64,000 bases of DNA from Elephas maximus indicus (taxonomy: Eukaryota > Chordata > Mammalia > Proboscidea > Elephantidae), in the NCBI RefSeq assembly GCF_024166365.1, contig NC_064820.1:147332001-147396000 (forward strand), in the 5' to 3' direction. Below, piece after piece: positions 56,034 to 64,000 of the stretch. How positions within the stretch are numbered: the first letter of the stretch is position 1; every line of letters starts with the position of its first letter. Under the pieces are notes generated by a model. The model made no database searches, was not told the origin of the DNA, and saw only the letters and a list, made by a program, of their open reading frames with translations. Position numbers and translations under genes: made by a program.

Positions 56034-58542
56034 GTGTTGTTGTTGTTAGGTGCCGTCGAGTTGGTTCCAACTCATAGCGACCCTAGGTATGACAGAACAA
56101 AAAAACACTGCCTGGTCCTGTGCCATCCTTAAAATCATTGCTCTTTTTGAGCCCATTGTTGTAGCCAGTGTGTCAGTTCTTCTCTTTGAGGATCGTCTTC
56201 TTTTTCACTGACCCTCTGCTTTACCAAAAATAATGTCCTTTTCTAGGGACTGGTCCCTTCTAATAACATGTCCAAAGTATGTGAGATTAAAGTCTTGCTA
56301 TCCTCGCTTCTAAGGAGCATTCTGGCTGTACTTCCTCCAAGACAGATTTGTTCATTCTTCTGGCAGTCTGTGGTTTATTCAATATTCTTCACCAGTACCA
56401 TAATTCAAAGACATCGATTCTTTTTTGGTCTTCCTTATTCATTGTGCAGCTTTCATATGCATATGAGGTAATTGAAAATACTGTGGCTCGGGTCAGGTGC
56501 ACCTTAGTCCTCAAAGTGACATATTTGCTTTTCAACACCTTAAAAAGGCCTTTTGCAGCAGGTTTGCCCATTGCAATGCATTTTTGATTTCTGACTGCTA
56601 CTTCCATGGGCGTTGATTGTGGATCCAAGTAAAATGAAATCCTTGACAGCTTCATTATTTTCTCCATTTATCATGATGCTACTTATTGGTCCAGTTGTGA
56701 CGGTTCTTTCTTTATGTTGAGGTGTAATCCATACTGAAAGCTGTAGTCTTTGATCTTCATCATTAAGTGCTTCAAGTCCTCTTTGCTTTCAGCAAGCAAG
56801 GCCGTGTAATCTGCATATTGCAGATTGTTAATAAATCTTCCTCCAATCCTGATTCCCCATTCTTCATATAGCCCAGAGTATTTGCTCAGCATACAGACTG
56901 AATAAGTATGGTGAAAGGATAACAGCCCTGATGCACACCTTTTCTGATTTTAAACCACTCAGTAATTTCTTGTGTTTGAACCACTACATCTTGGTCTATG
57001 TACAGGTGCTGCATGAGCACAATTAAGTGTTCTATAATTCCCATTCACAATGTTATCCATAATTTGTTATGATCCAAATAGTCAGATGTTTGCATAATCA
57101 ATAAAAGACAGGTGATCATCTTTCTGGTGTTCTTTGCTTTCAGCCAAGATCCATCTGACATCAGATGGATGTTCCACGTCCTCTTCTGAATCTGGCTTGA
57201 ATTTCTGGCAGTTCCCTGATGATGTACTGCAGCAGCTGTTTTTGAATTATCTTCATCAAAAATTTGCTTCTGTGTGATATTAATGATATTGTTCGATAAT
57301 TTCCTCATTCTGTTGGATCACCTTTCTTTGGAATGGGTACAAGTATGGATCTCTCCATTCAGTTGGCCAGGTAGCTGTCTTCCAAATTTCTTGGCATAGA
57401 TGAGTGAGCGCTTCTAGCGCTGCATCCGTTTGTTGAAAAATATCAATTGGTATTCTGTCAATTTCTGGAACTTTGTTTTCGTCATTCCTTTCCATGCAGC
57501 TTGGACTTCTTCCTTCAGTACCATCGGTTCTTCCTCCTGAAATGGTTGAATGTTTACCAGTTCTCTTTGGTACAGTGACTCTTTGTATTCCCTCCATTTT
57601 CTTTTGATGCTTCCTGAGTTGTTCAGTATTTTGCCCATAGAATCCTTCAGTATTGCAACTTGAGGCTTGAATTTTTTTCTTCAGTTCTTTCAGCTTGAGA
57701 AATGCTGAGCATGTTCTTCCTTTTTGGTTTTTTAACTCCAGGTCTTTGCACATTTCCTTATAATACTTTGTCTTCTCAATCTGCCCTTTGGAATCTTCTA
57801 TTTAGTTCCTTTATATGATCATGTCTTCCTTTCGCTTTAACTAGTTCACTTTAGCAAGTTTCAGAGTCTCTTCTGACATCCATTTTGGTCTTTTGTTTCT
57901 TTCCTGCCTTTTTAATGACCTTTTGCTTTCTTCATGTGTGATGCTCTGGATGTCATCCCACAACTCGTCTGGCCTTTGGTCATTAGTGTTCAATGCCTCA
58001 AATCTGTTCTTGAGATGGTCTCTAAATTCAGGTGGGATATACTCAAGGTCATACTTGGGTTCTCATGAACTTGTTTTAATTTTCTTTAGCTTCACCTTGA
58101 ACTTGCATATAAGCAATTGATGGTCTGTTCTGCAGTTGACACCTGGCACTGTCTGACTGATGATATTGAGCTTCTCCATTGCCTCTTTCCATAGATATAG
58201 TAGAAATGGTTCCTGTGTATTCTATCTGGCAATAGTGAATAAGTCATTGGTCTTACAGAATTCTCTCCTGTGATCTCTGGCATCATTTCTATCACCAAGA
58301 TCATATTTTCCAACTACCGATCCTAGTTTGTTTCCAACTTTCACATTCCAATCACCAGTAATTATCAATGCATCTTGATTGCATGTTTGATCAATTTCAG
58401 AGTGCAGAAGTTGGTAAAAATCTTCAGTTTCTTCATCTTTGGCATTAGTAGTTGGTGTGTAAATTTGAATCATAGTCCTATTAGCTAGTCTTTCTTATGG
58501 GCGTGTGGATATTATCCTATCACTGACAGCATTGTGTTTCAG
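56034..58542 (-). mobile_element. RTE/BovB-like LINE, long copy on minus strand
   Basis: The 3' end at 56,034 (TGTTGTTGTTGTTAGG on plus). The reverse transcriptase and endonuclease follow leftward to rightward in antisense. The catalytic box at 56,806-56,817 reads YADY on the minus strand, so the second Asp of YADD is lost. Frames are broken. It ends at 58,542 at a position matching about 19,297 of the intron 1 copy. Confidence 0.88.
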
Positions 58543-58665
58543 GTATCTACCATGGGTGACCCTGCTGGTATTTGAAATACAGGTGTCATAGCTTCCAGCA
58601 TCACAGCAACACAAGCCACCACAGTGTGACAAACTGACAGAAGAGTGGTGGAGCCCAGTGTTACC
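58543..58665 (+). mobile_element. RTE LINE 5' UTR segment, inverted relative to its element
   Basis: CCATGGGTGACCCTGCTGGTATTTG on plus matches 18,785-18,811 of the intron 1 copy in sense, although the adjoining element is antisense. It is consistent with a 5' inversion at insertion. Confidence 0.75.
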
Positions 58666-60468
58666 TAGGTGTATTTTGAATATGTGAAGTCCCTTGATCG
58701 GGTTCATCATAGGTGATCCTAGTCAACATCCTTAGCCCCAGGGGAACATAGTATTTTTAATCTTTTTGTCTCTTGCAGGTTATTACCTAAAGCCCTTTCT
58801 CACCAGGGACTTTTTCTCTCCCATATCTCCTTATTCCTAGACACAAATGATTCCTTATGGGTGACCAGCTTATTTGGCTACTAAGTTGCCGCATATGATG
58901 GGATGATAGAGGGTGATCTGCAGTTCCATGGGCACTTCCCTGAAGAACCATAGCCTTGATTCTGCGTTTGTTCCACATGCTGTTTTGAGCATCAGAGAAG
59001 GAAACAGGCTCTCATGGGCATCTCTAGTAAATTGCCTCCAATATTGAGAGACTGAAGCTAGTGTTCACCCAGGCATTTGGCTCCACAGCTTCACCCATGC
59101 CCAGCCAGTCTTTTGTGAATACTGGTGTCCTGAAGGTCCATGTCAGATTCTTCCAGGAGATTGCTGCAAGTCCAGTTTACCTGCTGTCAATTAGCCACTT
59201 ATTTCTGTTTCAAAATAATTCTGTAATGTCAGATCCTTTCTTTTTGTTTCCTTTTCTGTGATCACTGGCTCAGCACTCTGGGCTGATTTTTTTTTTTAAA
59301 TCATAACTTGGTAGTATTCTGCGTAGGAGAGTTAAAAATATATTGTGTACATTTTGGGGAATATTATTAGAAATTTTGGTGTAAAAATATTGATTTAAGG
59401 TCATTCTGCATACAGGTAACCCTTAATGTTACATTTTTTACCTGAAATGCACCCAAACAAGTTTTCTTTGTGACAGTGTGGAGAGTCACAAAGTGTTTTA
59501 TGAACAAACGAGTGTGTGAGTGTCTACTAGGTGTTAGTAGCTGTTTGTTAGGTGGTCTGTGAAGTAGAATAGGTTATTTCATTGAAACTTCCCAGCAGTC
59601 TTGTCAAGTTAGGTCTTAGTGTCCCCCATTTTGCCAGTGGAGGAAACAGTCAGGGAAGTTAAGGAACTTGCTCAAACCTACTGAGCAAGCAGATGGCAAG
59701 GCTGGTTTCAAAGCCTAGGCATCCCACCCCACTGTGACTGCTCTTCCACTCTTAACACAAGTCTACATTTTGAAGGGTTGTAGAATAACTCAAGATGTGG
59801 ATTGTGGTTTTGTTTAGTAGTATCCTAGACTTTTGAATGAACAACTGTGCTGTTTAAAACTGAGTCTATTTCTTTCTTCTCTTTATGAAAAAAAAGTTTA
59901 TTTTGGAGGGCTTAAAGGAGACCTTGTATTCTTTGCAAATCTTAATGAGAAGGGTAGCTGCTACCTATAGGAATTTGACCTATAAATTATTACATGGTCC
60001 CCTGTGCCCTGAAAGCATTAGTTTATAATGCTAGATTGATCAGTTATCAGTCCTAAATCAATCACAGATTAGAGGTCAACTTCTACCTGGAGGGGAGAGC
60101 CCCTTCCATGCAGAAGGTCTACAAACAGCAGCTGAAATCTTTACTTGGAGAACCGGAACTCTGAATAGAGAAGATAAACTTGTCCCATATTGAGTGACCC
60201 CAGGTTTCTAAGCCATTCATCACACAGCTATGGATACAGATGTGTAGAGGAGAAGGCCATTATAATTCTGAGTGTCTTAAGTGTGATTGTGTTATGTAAG
60301 CTTGAAAGTGAGTTTATCTCATCTTTCTAGTTGTTTAAAACTGCGAGCTTTAAATAGAAGGTTTAACATTTGTGGAATACTCGTACTCCACAGAGATCAG
60401 CCAGGCCTCTCACTCTTACAGGAATGATATGACCGTACTACATTTGTGTAGTGTGTTTAGCTTGTTAG
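58666..60468. other. PCBD2 intron 2, mostly unique
   Basis: A likely antisense MIR at about 59,540-59,720 (CCCCCATTTTGCCAGTGGAGGAAAC). No exon recognised. Confidence 0.5.
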
Positions 60469-60640
60469 TACCAAACCAAAAGCAAACCCAGTGCCATCGA
60501 ATCGATTCCGACTCATAGCGACCCTATAGGACAGAGTAGAACTGCCCCATAGAGTTTCCAAGGAGTGCCTGGTGGATTCGAACTGCCAACCCTTTGGTTA
60601 GCAGCCGTAGCACTTAACCAGTATGCCACTAGGGTTTCCA
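60469..60640 (-). mobile_element. AfroSINE, short subtype, little diverged
   Basis: AACCCAGTGCCATCGAATCG ... CATAGCGACCCTATAGGACAG ... CACTAGGGTTTCC, flanked by AGCTTGTTAGTA on both sides (60,460-60,471 and 60,641-60,652), an exact 12-bp target-site duplication. Confidence 0.93.
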
Positions 60641-60803
60641 GCTTGTTAGTAAATACTTTTTTTTTTTTTGGTTTTTCCGATCACATAATATGTTTTATAA
60701 TTTGAAAAACAGAAAAGTACAAAGAAGAAAAATATACCTGTAATCCTTCTGCTCACTTAAAAAATAATACGTGTGAATGTGTATTTGTACGTGATTACAT
60801 ATG

Positions 60804-61000
60804 TTGTTGGTAGTTGCCATCAAGTCTATTCCAACTCATAGTGACTCCATGTGTGCAGGGTAGAACTGTACTCCTTAGGGTTTTCAAGACTGTGACCTTT
60901 TGGAAGCAGATCACCAGGCCTTACTCCCAAGGTGCTTCTGGGTGGTTTTGAACCTCCAGCCTTTCAGTTAGCAGTCCAGTGCTTAACCATTCGTACCACC
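60804..61000 (-). mobile_element. AfroSINE, subtype with RTE-like tail
   Basis: GTTGTTGGTAGTTGCCATCAAG ... GATCACCAGGCCTTACTCC ... CATTCGTACCACC. Flanked by ACATATGT-like sequence on both sides (60,798 and 61,002), a possible target duplication. Confidence 0.87.
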
Positions 61001-61651
61001 ATACATATGTATATATACGTATTTATATGTACTTGGGGTCATACTACAGATGCTTTTTGGTTAGTTGCTTTTTTTACTTCATGTATGGTGAACATTTTTG
61101 CAAGTAAGTAAAATATTTTACCTTCATTACTTCACAGTTTTATATGAATTCCTTTATAATTCTATATAATTCCATTGAATGGATAGGCCATATTTCATTT
61201 AACCAATACCTTTCTTCAGTAACTGTCTTCACAGACAAGGCTTTGTGAGTCTACCTTTTTTTTTTTTTTTTAAAGGTCATGCATAAAATATTATTATTTC
61301 TATGAAGATAATTATACAGTAGTCTAAAATTCTTCAGAAATAAGTGCAAAAACAGTAAAACTAATTTACACTTCACTATATTTTGCAGCACTTAACCTTA
61401 AGTTTTTTTCTTCATATATTTGCATTCATATTTCACAATGATTACAGTAAAGATTATTAGCTTTTTCATAAAGTAGGAAAACAAAACAAAGCCATCACCC
61501 TAAATAAAAAAAAAAAAAACTGCAGAGCATAATTTTTTTTGACACAGACAAAAAACTCAAAGAACAATAAATTCACCCCAAACCAAAATATCTTTAACAT
61601 AAACCCTGTAGGCTTTTCACAAGGGTTCTTAGCGCTTGACTTTTTGGCTGA
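61001..61651. other. PCBD2 intron 2, AT-rich
   Basis: No gene seen. 61,010-61,260 has antisense-L1-like phrases (CATACTACAGATGC; GGATAGGCCATATTTCATTTAACC) too short to assign firmly. T and A runs are frequent. Confidence 0.45.
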
Positions 61652-61770
61652 ATTGTTATTAGGTGCTGTTGAGTTGGCTCGGACTCACGGTGACCTTATG
61701 TATAACAGAATGAAGTGTTACCCAGTCCTGTGCCATCTTCGTGTTCGCTGGTATGCTTGCTGTTGCTTAG
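61652..61770 (-). mobile_element. RTE LINE, very short 3' fragment
   Basis: TTGTTATTAGGTGCTGTTGAG ... ATAACAGAATGAAGTGTTACCC, the last ~120 bp of the RTE in antisense. Confidence 0.75.
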
Positions 61771-62487
61771 GCTCATTTATATCCAGTGATTTTCATGCAT
61801 CATGATTTCCAGTTGTCATCCCAAGCAGCTTTCATTTCAGCAAGGTCTGAGGTGGGATACATTGTAAGTTATTAAATTATTCACGTATTTAAAACTCACA
61901 AATTAATCACATATTTAAAATCTCTAATGAAACTCAAGTATTTCATCAGAAACAGTGGTTAACCCCTTTTTTTCCTTCACTCTCTTTTCATTCAAGAGCC
62001 CCCAAACCCCAGTGCTGTACCCTTTAGAAATCTGTAATATAATGTCTACAGGATGTGGCTCACAATTCTGGGGGGAAAATGTCATCTTAAGGAATTTCGT
62101 GCATGTTTTATTTTTTCTGCTTTCTTAGAGATAGATGACCCCAAAATGAGGTCCAAACTTTGGTTCCTTCAAATTGTGTCAAAAAGAATAGTATTGCATG
62201 AGGAATATAGCTATCATAGAGTAAGAACTAAAGTTCTAGTTTTCTAGAAAGAAAAATCTTTGCTGATGCAAGTGTCTGTATATATGGAATAACAACCTTA
62301 AAAACACCACCGTAGAAGAAGAAGCCAATACAGTTTGCCACCTGACAAAATGGTTGGAATTTATAGTTGGATAAGACCTTATAGATCAGGTAATCCAACT
62401 TTCTGATTTTAGAGGAAAGGAAGAAAAGGTCCAAACATGGTAAGTGAATTACCTAAGGACCTTAGCAAGTTAGCTTGTATGATTGTT
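61771..62487. other. PCBD2 intron 2, unique
   Basis: No exon or clear repeat recognised. Confidence 0.45.
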
Positions 62488-63130
62488 ATTATTTTAAGTT
62501 TTTATTGTGCTTTAAGTGAAAGTTTACAAATCAAATCATTCTCTCATACAAAAACTTACATACATCCTGCTGCATACTCCCAATTGCTCTCCCCCTAATG
62601 AGACAGCCCACTCCCTCCCTCTGCTCCTTCCTTTTGTGTCCATTTTGCCAGCTTCTGACCCCTTCTACCCTCTCATCTCCCCTCCAGGCAGGAGATGCCA
62701 ACGTAGTCTCAAGCATCCACCTGATCAAGAAGCTCACTCCTCACCAGCATCCCTCTCCAACCCATTGTCCAGTCCAATCCCTGTCTGAAGAGTTGGGTTT
62801 GGGAATGGTTCCTGTCCTGGGGCAACAGAAGGTCTGGGGACCATGACTACCGGGGTCCTTCTAGTCTCAGTCAGACCATTAAGTCTGGTCTTTTTACTAG
62901 AATTTGGGGCCTGCATCCCACTGCTCTCCTGCTCCCTCAGCGGTTCTCTGTTGTGTTCCCTGTCAGGGCAGTCACCGGTTGTAGCCGGGCACCACCTAGT
63001 TCTTCTGGTTTCAGGCTGATGTAGTTAGTCTCTGGCTCATGTGGCCCTTTCTGTCTCTTGGGCTCGTAATTACCTTTTGTCCTTGGTGTTCTTCATTCTC
63101 CTTTGATCCAGGTGGGTTGAGACCAATTGA
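62488..63130 (-). mobile_element. L1 LINE 3' UTR, antisense
   Basis: Plus strand starts TTTTTATTGTGCTTTAAGTG then AAAGTTTACAAATCAAATC, is C/T-rich, and ends near TTCATTCTCCTTTGATCCAGG. It is homologous to the 3' UTRs at 2,713, 22,412 and 32,395. Confidence 0.7.
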
Positions 63131-64000
63131 TGTGAGTCTACCTTTCCTAAATGCTCCATTTAAATGCTGTCAGTTGATCACAAAAATATCAGGGATCCAT
63201 AATAGGTTCTTCTTGCTAAATATACTCAGGATCTTGATGTCCATTGAGATTGGTCATAGGTCTCATTACTTGTTAAATCATCACCTAGATTGATCTATTG
63301 AAACTGTAAAAATCAAGCCCTTCAAGTTGCTTGAGAAGGCCAGAAGGAAAATGTTATGTTATATACAGCTTGTAGCTACCATTCTCACTGCTTAGTTCGG
63401 TACCCAGTACCCAGTATTTTCGTGGAAGTGTCTCTCTCGTAGGTGTTTTTTTTTCCCCCCAGATAAAGAAGGCTTGTTAAATTTGGGAAGAGTTATTTCA
63501 TAGGAAATTAAATCTTTGTAAATCCTCTATCACATTTCCACACTTGCCAGTTCTCTGGCAAATGATGGCTTCTGAATGCTGTAGGAAAGGTTTCTTATAA
63601 GCAAATGATTCTGTGATTTATACATACTCATCTTTTTATTTTTGAATCAGGTAAGAGAAACTTGTGTTTTCTTTTTATATTTGTCTGTGGGTGACGTTGC
63701 TGGTTCTCAGACTCAGAATGGTACTTATAATGATTTTTTTTTTTTCACTTCACCTGATGAGAATGTTTTCTTGGGTGCAGTCAATGACTCTGCAACTTTA
63801 AAAACACAACCAGTGATGCTGGCCAGGTGCTGGAGAGTTGCTTAGTGATCAGTGACTGTTACATCTTAGGTTTGGTATGCTCAGTGGTGTCTAATCATGT
63901 CATGTGCTTGGGAACCATGAAAGAATTTTCTTTTCAAGTCTTAGTGCATCATTTTTTCTGACATTGATCAAAGGTTAGAAGGCTACTATTACATATGTAA
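63131..64000. other. PCBD2 intron 2, to window end
   Basis: No splice-consistent coding sequence of PCBD2 exon 3 is visible, so the gene presumably continues beyond the window. Confidence 0.5.

Noticed and set aside
44852-64000. Remaining PCBD2 exons within the window
   Set aside because: I looked for the conserved His-His-Pro-Glu-Trp region and the C-terminal exon and saw neither with splice sites.

Overview
The window is mammalian nuclear DNA, almost certainly from an afrotherian and most likely an elephant or close relative. About twenty copies of a tRNA-derived SINE of the AfroSINE type are scattered through it. It also holds several copies of an RTE/BovB-like LINE whose 3' end is shared with the SINE, and a set of L1 fragments that all lie on the minus strand. 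MIR, ERVL/MaLR and an ERV1-like LTR give the ordinary mammalian background. There is no operon structure, CRISPR array or bacterial-type content. Repeat families are named from recognition of their sequence, not from a library search.

Two protein-coding genes are supported, both on the plus strand. TXNDC15 (thioredoxin domain-containing 15) is complete: five coding exons between 16,445 and 31,501 with consensus splice sites and matching phases, giving a 346-residue type I membrane protein from the most conservative start. PCBD2 (pterin-4a-carbinolamine dehydratase 2) begins at 41,006. Its first two coding exons (41,006-41,095 and 44,720-44,851; 74 residues) are visible, and the remaining exons are not seen and probably lie beyond 64,000. 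The order TXNDC15 then PCBD2 on one strand is the mammalian synteny known from human chromosome 5q31. Each gene starts in a CpG island.

Layout: 1-16,000 is intergenic and repeat-rich (L1 5' and 3' pieces, an RTE 3' piece, a small TA-flanked DNA transposon, an ERVL-type LTR, an ERV1-like LTR and SINEs). 16,040-32,080 is TXNDC15, whose first intron carries a nearly full-length decayed RTE. 32,100-40,400 is intergenic, with nested LTRs and an RTE copy carrying a clear twin-priming inversion bounded by a 13-bp target-site duplication. 40,440-41,290 is the PCBD2 CpG island. From there to 64,000 is PCBD2 intronic sequence with a second RTE whose 5' end is inverted.

I found no undescribed biological system. 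The observations most worth checking are the two inverted RTE insertions, the SINE/RTE tail sharing (with two SINE tail types), the SINE-like sequence fused to an RTE 5' end, a possible dual start in PCBD2, and species-specific changes at the start codon and exon-2 splice acceptor of TXNDC15.
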